Assembly: GCA_030447665.1 (NCBI GenBank)
Contig: JAUJOJ010000004.1
Coordinates: 39,512-101,869 of the forward strand
DNA from: Allosphingosinicella sp.
GTDB lineage: Bacteria > Pseudomonadota > Alphaproteobacteria > Sphingomonadales > Sphingomonadaceae
Direction: 5' to 3'
Length of the DNA: 62,358 nt
Below are positions 1-9,473 of the stretch, piece by piece. The position numbers and the translations under genes are program-made. Below the pieces are notes generated by a model. It ran no database searches. It was not told where the DNA came from and saw nothing but the letters and a program-made list of their open reading frames with translations. Position 1 is the stretch's first letter. Each line of letters begins with the position of its first letter.

Positions 1-725
1 GTTCCCTTGGTGCCGCTCTTGACCAGCCGGAACTCGAAATCGGGCCATTCCCGGCGCCAGCGGCGCGCGATGACGCGCTCGCCCGGCCGGGCGGCATCGT
101 CGAGCATGATCGTGCCGCCGGGCGCGATCCGGCCGAAGACGGTCGAGGCGGAGCCGCGGGTGAACGGGTGGATCGTCCAGGGCGGCCCGTCGATCAGCAG
201 GAAGTCGATGCTTTCGGGAAGCTCGCCATGATCGTACCAGAGGCCGGACCAGCCCTGGTCGGCGGGGCGGAGCGGCACCGCCCTCAGATCCGCGGCGAGG
301 CCATGCTCGGCCAGCCAGTCGCGCGTCGCCTGGACGAATTCAGGGTGCTGCTCGAAGCTGATGAAGCTGCCGCCGCCCGCCATCTCCAGCGCGCGGGCAA
401 CGATCAGGGTCGAGGCGCCGGTGCCGAATTCGACGACCGTCTTCGGCCTGGCGGCGAGGATATGATCGGCCACCAGCGCGAGAAGGCCGGTGTCCGCCTT
501 CCAGCTTCCAAGGTTCGGCAAGGCATCCCGCGGCAGGCCGAGCCGGTCGAGCAGCGCCCGCTTGTCGGCCTTGCTGCCGCCGCGGAGGCTTCGCAGCAGC
601 CACGGCCATTGGACCGCCCCGAAAGCAAGCAGCGTCGCCCAGTCGCCCGCGGACCGCCCGGTTCCACCAACCACCCGATCTTCCGCCGATTTCGGCAGGA
701 AGCCCGTTTGTTCGCGGGATGTCAT
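1..725 (-). CDS. Class I SAM-dependent methyltransferase, 3' end outside window
   Basis: The minus-strand frame is open from an ATG at 725 to the window edge, giving about 241 residues without a stop. The ATG overlaps the purA stop as TGATG, so the two genes are probably translationally coupled. The middle holds a SAM-binding glycine motif (VVEFGTGAST, about residue 95) followed by an acidic strand end (ISFEQHPEF). A later FLLIDGPPW stretch and GGTIMLDDA fit the core of a class I methyltransferase of the Methyltransf_24 type. The substrate cannot be read from the sequence. The C-terminus is missing only because the window ends. Confidence 0.75.
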   Translation of the reverse strand, partial: MTSREQTGFLPKSAEDRVVGGTGRSAGDWATLLAFGAVQWPWLLRSLRGGSKADKRALLDRLGLPRDALPNLGSWKADTGLLALVADHILAARPKTVVEFGTGASTLIVARALEMAGGGSFISFEQHPEFVQATRDWLAEHGLAADLRAVPLRPADQGWSGLWYDHGELPESIDFLLIDGPPWTIHPFTRGSASTVFGRIAPGGTIMLDDAARPGERVIARRWRREWPDFEFRLVKSGTKG

Positions 726-2014
726 CAGTCGGAGAAGGGATCGCGAACGAGGATCGTGTCCTCGCGCTCGGGGCTGGTGGAGACGAGCGCGACCGGGGTG
801 CGGATCAGCTCCTCCACGCGGCGGATATATTTGATCGCCTGGGCCGGAAGCTGCGCCCAGCTGCGTGCGCCCGCGGTGGATTCGGACCAGCCGGCGACGG
901 TTTCGTAAACCGGCTCCACTGCGGCTTGGTCGGCGGCATGGGCCGGGAAATGATCCATCTTCTGCCCGCGCAAGCGATAGCCGATGCAGATGCGGATCTC
1001 GTCGAGCCCGTCGAGCACGTCGAGCTTGGTGAGCGCGATGCCGGTAACTCCTGAAACGGCGCAGGACTGGCGGACCAGCACCGCGTCGAACCAGCCGCAG
1101 CGGCGCTTGCGGCCGGTGACGGTGCCGAATTCATGGCCGCGCTCGCCGAGCCGCTGGCCGATCGCATCGTCGAGCTCGGTCGGAAACGGCCCGGAGCCGA
1201 CGCGAGTGGTGTAGGCCTTGACGATACCGAGCACGAAGCCGGCGGCCGAAGGGCCGAGGCCGGTGCCGCCTGCGGCCGTGCCGGCAATGGTGTTGGACGA
1301 GGTGACGAACGGATAGGTGCCGTGATCGACGTCGAGCAGCACGCCTTGGGCGCCCTCGAACAGGATGCGGCGCCCGCGCGCCTTGGCGTCGTTGAGCGTC
1401 AGCCAGACCGGGCGGGCGAATTGAAGCACGAAGTCGGCGATCTGGCGCAGCTCGGCGGTGAGCGCGGCCCTGTCCACCGGGGGCTCGCCGAAGCCGGCGC
1501 GGAGCGCGTCGTGATGGGCGCAGAGGCGATCGAGCTGCGGACCAAGCTCATCCAGATGGGCAAGATCGCAAACGCGGATCGCGCGGCGGCCGACCTTGTC
1601 CTCGTAGGCTGGGCCGATGCCGCGGCGGGTGGTGCCGATCTTGCCGGCGCCGCTCGCATCCTCGCGCAGCGCATCGAGATCGCGGTGGAAGGGGAGGATG
1701 AGCGGGCAGGTATCGGCGATCTGCAGCGTTTCGGGCGTGATCGACACGCCCTGGGCGCCGAGCTTCTCGACCTCCGCCTGCAAGGCCCAGGGATCGAGCA
1801 CCACGCCGTTGCCGATCACCGACAGCGTGCCGCGCACGATGCCCGATGGGAGCAGCGAAAGCTTGTAGACCTGATCGCCGACCACCAGCGTGTGCCCGGC
1901 ATTGTGGCCGCCCTGGAAGCGGGCGACGACGTCGGCCCGGCTCGAAAGCCAGTCGACGATCTTCCCCTTCCCCTCGTCGCCCCACTGGCCGCCGATGACC
2001 GTTACGTTCGCCAA
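725..2014 (-). CDS. purA: Adenylosuccinate synthetase
   Basis: This enzyme makes adenylosuccinate from IMP, aspartate and GTP, the first committed step from IMP to AMP, in the cytosol. The 429 residues match the usual length. The N-terminal [13 protein letters not shown]/catalytic loop (about residues 8-17), GGHNAGHT (about 35-42), the [17 protein letters not shown]-binding segment and [14 protein letters not shown] are all present. The start is a TTG giving MANVTVIGG; no ATG in this frame fits the family N-terminus. The methyltransferase gene follows with overlapping stop and start codons. No defect is visible. Confidence 0.97.
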   Translation of the reverse strand: MANVTVIGGQWGDEGKGKIVDWLSSRADVVARFQGGHNAGHTLVVGDQVYKLSLLPSGIVRGTLSVIGNGVVLDPWALQAEVEKLGAQGVSITPETLQIADTCPLILPFHRDLDALREDASGAGKIGTTRRGIGPAYEDKVGRRAIRVCDLAHLDELGPQLDRLCAHHDALRAGFGEPPVDRAALTAELRQIADFVLQFARPVWLTLNDAKARGRRILFEGAQGVLLDVDHGTYPFVTSSNTIAGTAAGGTGLGPSAAGFVLGIVKAYTTRVGSGPFPTELDDAIGQRLGERGHEFGTVTGRKRRCGWFDAVLVRQSCAVSGVTGIALTKLDVLDGLDEIRICIGYRLRGQKMDHFPAHAADQAAVEPVYETVAGWSESTAGARSWAQLPAQAIKYIRRVEELIRTPVALVSTSPEREDTILVRDPFSD

Positions 2015-2085
2015 AACTCAAGCTTTCCGGAAAAATGACCGGGAGGCTCTAGGCTGTGGGGCGAACGACGTCCAGCGACTGAGCC

Positions 2086-2306
2086 TCAGACCTTTACGAG
2101 GTCGAGCCGGCGTTCGATCCGATCACCACGCGCATTGAGTTGTCGTAGCTCCGCCTGCACGCCTGTCATAGCGATGAAGAGGCCGCTCAAGTGATCGTCA
2201 TGGGCAGCCAGTCGCGTCTCAATGCGTTCTCAACCCGACGCCTCGTCTCGGCCAGATCCGCCTGCATCGGCTTCAAGATTTCGAGAATAAGGTCTTCATT
2301 CGCCAT
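2086..2306 (-). pseudogene. Frameshifted small coiled-coil protein gene
   Basis: From an ATG at 2306 the frame reads MANEDLILEILKPMQADLAE and continues as charged helix, then leaves the pattern and stops. One frame over, an uninterrupted stretch (ETRLAAHDDHLSGLF through RIERRLDLVKV) continues the same heptad-like charged character to a stop at 2086-2088. Joined, the two halves make a roughly 70-residue protein of the MANELILE.../RIERRLDL type seen beside many alphaproteobacterial genes. The break lies near 2215-2235. The function of the family is not known to me. No other gene is seen between purA and serA. Confidence 0.6.
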
Positions 2307-2371
2307 CGCGACACACATCCTGACGTGAAACCTTATTGTTCGTCAAACCAATTACAAAAGGAGTGAACGCG

Positions 2372-3949
2372 TCAGAAGCGAAGCGGCTTTACCACCCGGA
2401 CACCGGGCAATGCCTTCAATTCCTTCACCAGCGCCGGACCGATCGGGCTGTCGACGGAGACGAGGGCGATCGCCTCCCCGCCCGCGGCGCGGCGGCCGAG
2501 GTTGAAGGTGCCGATGTTGATGCCCGCTTCGCCGAGGGTGGTGCCGAGGCGGCCGATGAAGCCCGGCTGGTCGTCGTTGACGATGTAGATCATCTCGCCG
2601 GTGAGCTCGGCCTCGACCTTGATGCCGAATATCTCGACGAGCCGCGGCGCGGCATTTCCGAACAGGGTGCCGGCGACCGACTTCTCGCTTTTGGCCGTCT
2701 TCACGGTGACGCGGACGAGCGTGTGATAATCGCCCTCGCGGTCGTGGCGGACCTCGCGCACGTCAAGGCCCCGTTCCTTGGCCAGGAAGGGCGCATTCAC
2801 CATGTTCACCGTGTCCGAATAAACGTGCATCAGGCCGGCGAGCACGGCTCCGGTGATCGGCTTCTGGTTGAGGCTCGCCGCCGCGCCCTCGGCTTCGATT
2901 GCGACGCCGTCGATATTCCGCCCCTCGAGCTGGCCCACCAGCGACCCGAGCCGTTCGGCGAGGCTCATATAGGGCCGGAGCTTGGGCGCTTCCTCGGCGG
3001 AGAGCGAGGGCATGTTGATGGCGTTGGTCACGCCGCCCTTCATCAGATAGTCCGACATCTGCTCGGCGACCTGGATGGCGACGTTGACCTGCGCCTCGGT
3101 GGTGGAGGCGCCGAGATGGGGCGTGGCGACCAGGCCCGGCGCGCCGAACAGCGGGTTGGCCTTGGCCGGCTCCTCGGTGAAGACGTCGAGCGCGGCGCCC
3201 GCGACATGGCCGCTCTCCAGCGCCTCCTTGAGCGCCTCCTCGTCGATCAGGCCGCCGCGTGCGCAGTTGATGATGCGGACGCCCTTCTTGGTCCTGGCCA
3301 GATTCTCGCGGCTGAGGATGTTGCGCGTCTGGTCGGTGAGCGGCGTGTGGAGCGTGATGAAATCGGCGCGGGCGAGGAGCTCGTCCAGCTCCACCTTCTC
3401 GATGCCCAGCTGAACGGCGCGCTCGGGGGTGAGGAAGGGATCGTAGGCGATCACCTTCATCTTGAGGCCGAGCGCCCGGTCGGCGACGATCGATCCGATA
3501 TTGCCGGCGCCGATCAGGCCCAATGTCTTGGACGTCAGCTCGACGCCCATGAAGCGGTTCTTCTCCCACTTGCCGGCCTGGGTCGAGGCGTCGGCCTGCG
3601 GAAGCTCGCGGGCGAGCGCGAACATGAGCGCGATGGCATGCTCGGCGGTGGTGATCGAATTGCCGAACGGCGTGTTCATCACCACCACGCCGCGGGCGGT
3701 GGCGGCCGGGATGTCGACATTGTCGACGCCGATGCCGGCGCGGCCGACCACCTTGAGGCTGCCCGCGGCGGAGAGGAGGTCGGGCGTCACCTTGGTGGCC
3801 GAGCGGATCGCCAGCCCGTCATAGTCTCCGATGATGGCCTTGAGCTCTTCCTTGGAAAGGCCCGGCCGCTCGTCGACCGCGACGCCGTTTGCGCGGAATA
3901 TCTCGGCGGCTTTCGGATCCATCTGATCCGAGATCAAAACCTTCGGCAT
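2372..3949 (-). CDS. serA: D-3-phosphoglycerate dehydrogenase
   Basis: SerA oxidises 3-phosphoglycerate to 3-phosphohydroxypyruvate with NAD, the first step of serine synthesis. The product is 525 residues, the long form with an intervening domain and a C-terminal ACT domain. Visible are the Rossmann loop LIGAGNIGS (about residue 145), catalytic Arg in NCARGGLIDEEAL, the His in ATPHLGAST, and the ACT domain from IYIVNDDQPGFIG to the end, the usual site of feedback control. The start at 3949 follows a strong AAGGGGGG ribosome site; the frame is open further upstream but that overlaps serC. Stop-to-start distance from serC is 10 bases, so serC-serA is one operon. Confidence 0.97.
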   Translation of the reverse strand: MPKVLISDQMDPKAAEIFRANGVAVDERPGLSKEELKAIIGDYDGLAIRSATKVTPDLLSAAGSLKVVGRAGIGVDNVDIPAATARGVVVMNTPFGNSITTAEHAIALMFALARELPQADASTQAGKWEKNRFMGVELTSKTLGLIGAGNIGSIVADRALGLKMKVIAYDPFLTPERAVQLGIEKVELDELLARADFITLHTPLTDQTRNILSRENLARTKKGVRIINCARGGLIDEEALKEALESGHVAGAALDVFTEEPAKANPLFGAPGLVATPHLGASTTEAQVNVAIQVAEQMSDYLMKGGVTNAINMPSLSAEEAPKLRPYMSLAERLGSLVGQLEGRNIDGVAIEAEGAAASLNQKPITGAVLAGLMHVYSDTVNMVNAPFLAKERGLDVREVRHDREGDYHTLVRVTVKTAKSEKSVAGTLFGNAAPRLVEIFGIKVEAELTGEMIYIVNDDQPGFIGRLGTTLGEAGINIGTFNLGRRAAGGEAIALVSVDSPIGPALVKELKALPGVRVVKPLRF

Positions 3950-3959
3950 TTTTCCCCCC

Positions 3960-5114
3960 TTAAGCTGCGCGTGCCTGCGCGAAGGCCCAGTCGAGCCACG
4001 GCCCGAGCGCCACGATGTCGTCGCTCTCGACCGTGGCGCCGCACCAGATGCGGAGCCCCGGCGGCGCATCGCGGTAGCTGGCAATGTCGAAGGCGGCGCC
4101 TTCGGCTTCGAGCAGCAGGGCCATCTTCTTGACGAGCGCCATCTGCCCGCCGCCATCGAGCCCCGGAACGGCGGCTTCCGCGAATTTGAGGCAGACGCTG
4201 GTATTGGACCGGATTGCGGGATCGGCGACGAGATGCTCGATCCAGGGCGTCGCCTGCACCCAGGCGTCGAGCGCGGCCGCGTTGGCGTCGGCCCGCGCAA
4301 TTAGCGCGTGAAGGCCGCCCAGGCCCTGCGCCCATTCGAGGGCGTGGATATAATCCTCGACCGCCAGCATGGACGGCGTGTTGATCGTCTCGCCCTGGAA
4401 GATGCCCTCGATGAGCTTGCCGCCTTTGGTGAGGCGGAAGATCTTGGGCAGCGGCCAGGCGGGACTATGGCTTTCGAGGCGCTCGACGGCGCGGGGCCCC
4501 AGGATCAGGACGCCGTGCCCGCCCTCGCCGCCCAAAACCTTCTGCCAGCTGAAGGTCGCGACATCGAGCTTGTCCCAGGGGAGGTGCTGCGCGAAGGCGG
4601 CGGAGGTGGCGTCGGTAATGGCGAGCCCCTCGCGCGCGTCGCTGATCCAGTCGCCGCCCGGCACGCGCGCGCCGCTGGTGGTGCCGTTCCAGGTGAAGAC
4701 CAGGTCACTGGCGGGATCGACCGCCGCCAGGTCCGGAAGCTCGCCATAAGCCGCCTTCACCACGGCGGCGTCGAGCTTCAGCTGCTTGACGACATCGGTG
4801 ACCCAGCCCTCGCCGAAGCTTTCCCAGGCGAGCATGGTGACCGGCCGCGGGCCGAGCAGGCTCCAGAGCGCCATCTCGACGGCGCCGGTGTCGGATGCGG
4901 GAACGATGCCGATCCGGTGGGTGGGCGGCACGCGGAGGATCTTGCGGGTGAGCTCGATGGCGTAACCCAGGCGCGCCTTGCCGAGCTTCGAACGATGCGA
5001 GCGCCCAAGCGATCCGAGCGCAAGATGTTCAAGGCCCCAGCCCGGCGGCTTCGCGCAAGGGCCGGACGAGAAATAAGGTCGGTCGGGCTTCTCGCCCGGT
5101 CTATCGGTCAACAC
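3960..5114 (-). CDS. serC: Phosphoserine aminotransferase, alphaproteobacterial type
   Basis: SerC transfers an amino group from glutamate to 3-phosphohydroxypyruvate using PLP, giving phosphoserine, the second step of serine synthesis. The 384-residue protein begins near YFSSGPCAKPPGW, holds the PLP lysine in TFSWQKVLGGEGGHG (about residue 195) and the typical ESHSPAWPLPKIFR and FQGETINTPSML segments. The start is GTG at 5114, preceded by GAGGAGAG at good spacing; a TTG one codon later is possible. It is the first gene of the serC-serA operon. Confidence 0.95.
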   Translation of the reverse strand: MLTDRPGEKPDRPYFSSGPCAKPPGWGLEHLALGSLGRSHRSKLGKARLGYAIELTRKILRVPPTHRIGIVPASDTGAVEMALWSLLGPRPVTMLAWESFGEGWVTDVVKQLKLDAAVVKAAYGELPDLAAVDPASDLVFTWNGTTSGARVPGGDWISDAREGLAITDATSAAFAQHLPWDKLDVATFSWQKVLGGEGGHGVLILGPRAVERLESHSPAWPLPKIFRLTKGGKLIEGIFQGETINTPSMLAVEDYIHALEWAQGLGGLHALIARADANAAALDAWVQATPWIEHLVADPAIRSNTSVCLKFAEAAVPGLDGGGQMALVKKMALLLEAEGAAFDIASYRDAPPGLRIWCGATVESDDIVALGPWLDWAFAQARAA

Positions 5115-5207
5115 TCAAACTCTCCTCGCAGAGAGCACGCGCCGCGTTGGGGCGGCGTGGCCCGCCGACGCACTTAAAGCAGCCGGCGGGCCTGTCAACC
5201 GAAGGCG
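5115..5207 (-). promoter_or_regulatory. serC leader: promoter-like hexamer and three stacked hairpins
   Basis: Read on the minus strand, TTGACA is followed by a strong hairpin with arms GGCCCGCCG and CGGCGGGCC, then a second with arms ACGCCGC and GCGGCG, then a third with arms CTCTC and GAGAG that contains the ribosome site of serC. A conserved RNA element called the serC motif is known upstream of serC-serA operons in Alphaproteobacteria; this leader is in the right place and is structured, but I have not matched it to that consensus. The TTGACA could equally be the -35 box, in which case the first hairpin lies in the promoter spacer. Confidence 0.45.
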
Positions 5208-5510
5208 TCACTTCTTCTTGAAGAGCACCTCGCCGCGGCGGGAGACGAGCAGCTTCTCGAGCGTCACCGGGTGGAAATAGGCTTCGACGCGATTGCCCTG
5301 GGGATCGGTGCCGTAAACCTCGTAGCAGCCGCCATCGACCTTGGACTTGCGGACCTTCCAGCCCTGCTTGACGAGCGTCTGCTGGAGGACCTTTTGCGTC
5401 TTCCACTTGGCCTGGGGCCCCGCATTGCAGGTCATCTTGCCGGTCGCGAGCGCCGGGCTGCCCGCGGCGAGCGCGGCGGCGGCGATGGCGAGGTGGGGCA
5501 GATATTTCAT
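5208..5510 (-). CDS. Small secreted PepSY-like protein
   Basis: A 100-residue protein with a clear signal peptide ([22 protein letters not shown]), so it is exported. The rest has two cysteines (MTCNAG and GGCYEVYG) and the pattern of a short PepSY-type domain, with KLLVSRRGEVLFKK at the end. It starts 11 bases after the stop of the ferric-reductase-like membrane gene, so the two form an operon, and PepSY domains are often found with such membrane proteins. The frame is open upstream to 5591, but the signal peptide fixes the start at 5510. No catalytic role can be assigned. Confidence 0.8.
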   Translation of the reverse strand: MKYLPHLAIAAAALAAGSPALATGKMTCNAGPQAKWKTQKVLQQTLVKQGWKVRKSKVDGGCYEVYGTDPQGNRVEAYFHPVTLEKLLVSRRGEVLFKKK

Positions 5511-5521
5511 TGGATACTCCT

Positions 5522-6145
5522 TTACGTGGTGGTGAGCGGGATCGAGGATCCGCGCGCCGTGCGGACGCGCAGCAGATGGGCGGCGCGCCACAGCTCGAGC
5601 GCGGCAAGCGGCGCGAAATTGAGGAAAGCGGCCATGACATTGTCATGGATGAACATCCAGTGGACGAGGGTCAGGATCGCGGCCGGATAGGCAAGGCGCT
5701 GCACCCGTTTCCAGCCCGCCTTCAGCGCCCGCATCGAGGCATCGTTGCTGGTCAGCGCCAGCGGCAGGAACAGGAAGAAAGCGGCCCAGCCGGTCCAGAT
5801 GCCGAGCGCCCCGATCTCGGCCAGCACATTCCCGGCCGTTTCCATATCGAGCAGATAGAAGAAGAGGTGAAGCAGGGCGTAGAGGAAGCCGGCGACGCCG
5901 AATGCACGGCGCCGGCGGATCAGCCACCGGATCCAGCGGCGGCCGCGGAAGATCATCGACAGCGGCGTCAGCATCAGCGCAAGGATGATGAGACGCGCCG
6001 ACCATTCGCCGCTGGGGTGGAGGAGGTCGCCCGGCCGGATGTCCGCGGCGGCGAGGTAGGCCCGGACCATCAGGATACCGGGAAGCGCAAGCAGCGCCGA
6101 CAAGAAGAGCCTGCTGTTCAACACCGACTTCAACGCGCTCGCCAT
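5522..6145 (-). CDS. Ferric-reductase-like transmembrane protein (MsrQ/YedZ type)
   Basis: A 207-residue inner-membrane protein with about six hydrophobic helices. Histidines suited to haem binding sit in the helices (FLYALLHLFFYLL and TLVHWMFIHDN), the pattern of the ferric reductase-like domain used in MsrQ and related haem b electron carriers. No adjacent msrP is seen, and the partner gene is instead the small PepSY-like protein. A Fur-box-like site lies 16 bases upstream of the start, which points to iron control and suggests a role in iron reduction or periplasmic electron transfer rather than methionine sulfoxide repair. Confidence 0.75.
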   Translation of the reverse strand: MASALKSVLNSRLFLSALLALPGILMVRAYLAAADIRPGDLLHPSGEWSARLIILALMLTPLSMIFRGRRWIRWLIRRRRAFGVAGFLYALLHLFFYLLDMETAGNVLAEIGALGIWTGWAAFFLFLPLALTSNDASMRALKAGWKRVQRLAYPAAILTLVHWMFIHDNVMAAFLNFAPLAALELWRAAHLLRVRTARGSSIPLTTT

Positions 6146-6160
6146 CAGGGCCTCATAGCT

Positions 6161-6180
6161 TATTGCGAATGATTATCAAC
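6161..6180. promoter_or_regulatory. Fur-box-like operator
   Basis: The sequence TATTGCGAATGATTATCAAC contains the TGATTATCA core of iron-regulator boxes. It lies between the divergent ferric-reductase-like operon and the LOG gene, directly before the former. Nineteen of its 20 bases recur at 13,578-13,597 upstream of the siderophore-type receptor, which supports a shared regulator. Binding is inferred. Confidence 0.6.
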
Positions 6181-6260
6181 TACGAAAGCGCGGCTGCAAT
6201 GGGTCAGCTATTCCCACTTTGCGATGGGACAGCGGCCATATTGCCGCTAAAGGCGGGCTA

Positions 6261-7023
6261 ATGACCGATCCAGTACCGCCGAGGAGCGTCTTCCAAAACG
6301 CTCGCGAAGAAGCGCAAGTCGCCAACCAGGCCACCTCCAGCCCGCAGACCGAGGATCCGGCCTATCGGCTCGCCTTCCAGGACATGGACTTCCTGCTCCG
6401 GCAGGATCTGCGCCCGGTAAGGTTCCAGCTGGAGCTGTTGAAACCCGAATTGCTGCTCGACGAGGCAGGGATCGAATCCACCTTCGTCTTCTATGGATCG
6501 GCACGCATCCCCGAGCCGTCCAAGGCGGATACGCTTGTTCAGAACGCGATCACCGATCACCAGCGGCTGGTCGCGGAGCGGCTCAAGGCCAAATCGAAAT
6601 ATTACGAGGAGGCGCGCAGGCTTGCCCGGATTGCCAGCCGCGTCGCGACCTCGGCCGAGGGAAAGAAGCAGTTCGTGGTCTGCTCGGGCGGCGGGCCCTC
6701 GATCATGGAGGCGGCCAATCGCGGCGCCGCCGACGAAGGCCAGGATTCGGTCGGCCTCAACATCGTGCTCCCGCACGAACAGCTGCCCAACCCTTATGTG
6801 ACGCCGCACCTCAGCTTCCAATTCCACTATTTCGCGCTCCGCAAGATGCACTTCCTCATCCGGGCCCGCGCCGTCGCCATTTTCCCGGGCGGGTTCGGCA
6901 CCTTCGATGAGGGGTTCGAGCTGCTGACGCTGATCCAGACCGGCAAGATCAAGCCGATGCCGATCGTGCTGTTCGGGCGCGAATTCTGGGAGCGGGTGGT
7001 GAATTTCGACGCGCTCGTCGAGC
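6261..7023 (+). pseudogene. LOG-family (TIGR00730) protein gene, 3' end lost
   Basis: LOG-family enzymes hydrolyse the ribose-phosphate bond of nucleotides; members include cytokinin-activating and AMP-cleaving forms. The product from the ATG at 6261 shows the family features: VVCSGGGPSIMEAANRG and IFPGGFGTFDEGFELLTLIQTG. Family similarity stops at NFDALVE (7023). Beyond it the open frame is only the antisense of recN, so about 35-40 C-terminal residues are missing. A longer start at 6219 is possible. The break coincides with a 17-nt palindrome at 7010-7026. Confidence 0.8.
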
Positions 7024-8579
7024 GCGCGGACGCTGGTGCGGGTGACGACGCCTTCATGGCTCTTCTCGATGAGCAGATGCCGGCGGCCGCGCGCCGCGAC
7101 CTGAGGGCTGTGGGTGACGACCAGGAGCTGCGCCTGATCCGACAGGCGGTGGAGCCGCTCGCCGATCGCGCTCGCCACCGCCCCCCCGACGCCGCGGTCG
7201 ATCTCGTCGAAGATCATCGTGCCGGCGCCGCCGCTTGTCGCCAGCGCCACCTTCAGCGCGAGGATGAAGCGCGACAGCTCGCCGCCGCTGGCGATGCGGG
7301 TGAGGGGAGCGAAGGGCGCGCCGGGATTGGTCGAGATCTCGAACTCGACGCGGTCGCGGCCGCTCGCCGACCATTGGCCCTCGGCCAGGGCTTCGATCAC
7401 CGTCCGGAATTTGGCCGCATCGAGCTTCAGCGGCGCGAGCTCACGCGCGACGGCGAGGTCGAGCCGCGCGGCGGCGGCCGACCGGGCCTCATTGAGCTCG
7501 GCCGCCGCGGCCTCGAACGCGGCGCGGCTCTCCTTCACCCGCCGCTCCTGGGCGGCAATATTCGCGTCGCCGGCTTCGATCCCGGCAAGCTTGGCGGCAA
7601 ACTCCTCCCGTAGCGGCGCGAGCGCGTCGGGCTCGACGCGGTGCTTGCGGGCAACGGCCCGCAGCTCGAACAGCCGGGTTTCGGCGTCTTCGAGCCGGGC
7701 CGGATCGAAGGCGAGCGCCTCGGCCGCCTCGGCCAGCCGGTCTTCCGCCTCGCACGCCTCGATCACCGCGCGGTCGATGGCGGCGAGCGCGTCTCCCAAT
7801 TTCTCGTGCTCGGCGGCCACCCGGTCGAGCCGGCGCGCGGCCTGGCGGAGGAGCGACAAGCCGCCGTCGGAGCCTTCGAGCAGCTGGCCGGCGGCGGCGA
7901 TGTCCTCGGCGAGGCGCGCGCCCTTCTGCATGTTGGCGCGGAGCGAGGAGAGTTCCTCCTCCTCGCCCGGACGGGGATCGAGCCGGTCGAGCTCGGCGAC
8001 GGCATGCCAGAGATAATCCCGGTCTCGCGCCGCCGTGTCGAGCTGGTCGCGCGCGGCGGCCAGCGCGGCTTCGGCGCCGCGCCAGGCGCGAAAGGCGGCT
8101 TCGCATCCGGCCGTGCCGATCCTGCCGTAGCTGTCGAGCAGCGCGCGGTGCCCGCGCGGGTTCAGCAGGCCGCGGTCGTCATGCTGGCCGTGGATCTCGA
8201 CGAGCAGCGATCCGAGGTCCCGAAGCAATGCGACCGAGGCGGACTGGTCGTTGACCAGCGCCCGGCTCCCGCCGTCCGCCTTGACGATGCGGCGAATGAC
8301 CAGCGGCTCGCCGGGTTCGCTGTCCAGTCCATTGTCGCCCAACAGCGCCAGCGCCGGATGATCGGGCGCGAGCTCGAAGCTGACGCTCACCACCGCCTGC
8401 GCCTGTCCCTGCCTGACGAGGCCGCTATCGGCGCGGGCGCCGAGCGCGAGTCCCAGCGCATCGAGCAGGATCGATTTGCCCGCCCCCGTCTCGCCCGTCA
8501 GCACGCCGAGCCCGGGGCCGAATTCCAGATCGAGCGTCTCGATGAGGACGACGTCGCGGATCGAAAGGGCGGTCAGCAC
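7011..8579 (-). pseudogene. recN: DNA repair protein RecN gene, 3' end lost
   Basis: RecN is an SMC-like ATPase of double-strand break repair. The N-terminus has the Walker A loop LTGETGAGKSILLDALGL (residues about 26-43), a long coiled-coil middle, the IASGGELSRFILALK signature and the Walker B FDEIDRGVGG. It ends correctly through VVTHSPQVAARGRRHLLIEK and TRTSVRALDE, then enters the antisense of the LOG gene. About 520 of the usual 555 residues remain; the last helix region is replaced by an unrelated tail of some 250 residues if translated. It lies downstream of bamD in the same direction, the normal sphingomonad order. Confidence 0.85.
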
Positions 8580-8599
8580 GGGCGCGCCCCCGGGGCCGG

Positions 8600-9421
8600 T
8601 CAGGAACCAGTGGCTGCCGCTGCCGGAGCCGCCGTTGCCGCGCCGCCGCCATGCCGCTGCACCAGCTCGTAGGCGCGCTGATACCAGTTGGTGGTCGGGT
8701 AATTGGCGCCGAGCACCGCCGCGGCCTTGCGCGCTTCCTCAGGGATACCGAGCGCCAGATAGGATTCGGTGAGGCGCATCAATGCTTCGGGCGCATGGGT
8801 CGTGGTTTGATATTCGTCCACCACGGCGCGGAAGCGGATCACCGAGGCGAGCCACTGCGAGCGGCGCTGGTAGAAGCGGCCGATCTCCATCTCCTTGCCC
8901 GCTAGGTGGTCACGGACGAGATCGGTCTTGATTCGCGCGTCGGCGGCGTAGCGCGTCTGGGGATAGCGGCGGACGAGCTCGCCCAGCGAATCGAGGGCGC
9001 TGCGGGTGATCGACTGGTCGCGCTGCACGTCCTCGATCTGCTCGTAATAATTGAGCGCGACGAGATAATGGGCGTAGGGCGCATCCTTGTTGCCCGGGTG
9101 GATGGCAAGGAAGCGGCGGGCGGAGTCGATCGACTTCTGGTGATCCTTGGCAAGATAATAGCTGTAGGCGCTCATCAGCTGCGCGCGCCGCGCCCAGATC
9201 GAATAAGGATGCTGGCGCTCGACCTCGTCGAAGAGGGTCGCGGCCACGGCATATTGGCGGCGGCTGAGCCGTTCCTTGGCCGAATTGTAGAGCGTGTTGA
9301 CGTCGCGAGCGACATATTGGGTGTCGGCGCGGGTCCGGTTGCGATTGCCCGCGCAGGCAGCCAGCGGCAGGACGGCGGCCACGATCGTCAGGGCGGCAAG
9401 CGGGCGGTGAAATTTCAGCAT
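8600..9421 (-). CDS. bamD: Outer membrane assembly lipoprotein BamD
   Basis: BamD is the TPR lipoprotein of the BAM complex that inserts beta-barrel proteins. The 273-residue product from 9421 has a lipoprotein signal (LAAC lipobox after about 24 residues) and TPR-like helical repeats with NSAKERLSRRQYAVAATLFDEVERQHPYS, the typical first BamD repeat. Twelve extra residues upstream are in frame but precede the signal peptide and are unlikely to be used. recN follows after 20 bases. The gene normally found upstream (lpxC) is absent; the sequence upstream is a palindromic repeat. Confidence 0.92.
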   Translation of the reverse strand: MLKFHRPLAALTIVAAVLPLAACAGNRNRTRADTQYVARDVNTLYNSAKERLSRRQYAVAATLFDEVERQHPYSIWARRAQLMSAYSYYLAKDHQKSIDSARRFLAIHPGNKDAPYAHYLVALNYYEQIEDVQRDQSITRSALDSLGELVRRYPQTRYAADARIKTDLVRDHLAGKEMEIGRFYQRRSQWLASVIRFRAVVDEYQTTTHAPEALMRLTESYLALGIPEEARKAAAVLGANYPTTNWYQRAYELVQRHGGGAATAAPAAAATGS

Positions 9422-9473
9422 GGCTGGCTTCTTAGCGGAGGCTTGGGCAGAGGCCAAGCAGGAGATGGCTCAA

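Noticed and set aside
2336..4132. 598-residue plus-strand frame
   Set aside because: Antisense of serA and the end of serC; no family features, biased composition.
6219..8579. 464-residue plus-strand and 773-residue minus-strand open frames that overlap each other for over 1.3 kb
   Set aside because: Each is a true gene only up to about 7011-7023; beyond that each is the antisense of the other. Treated as two truncated genes.
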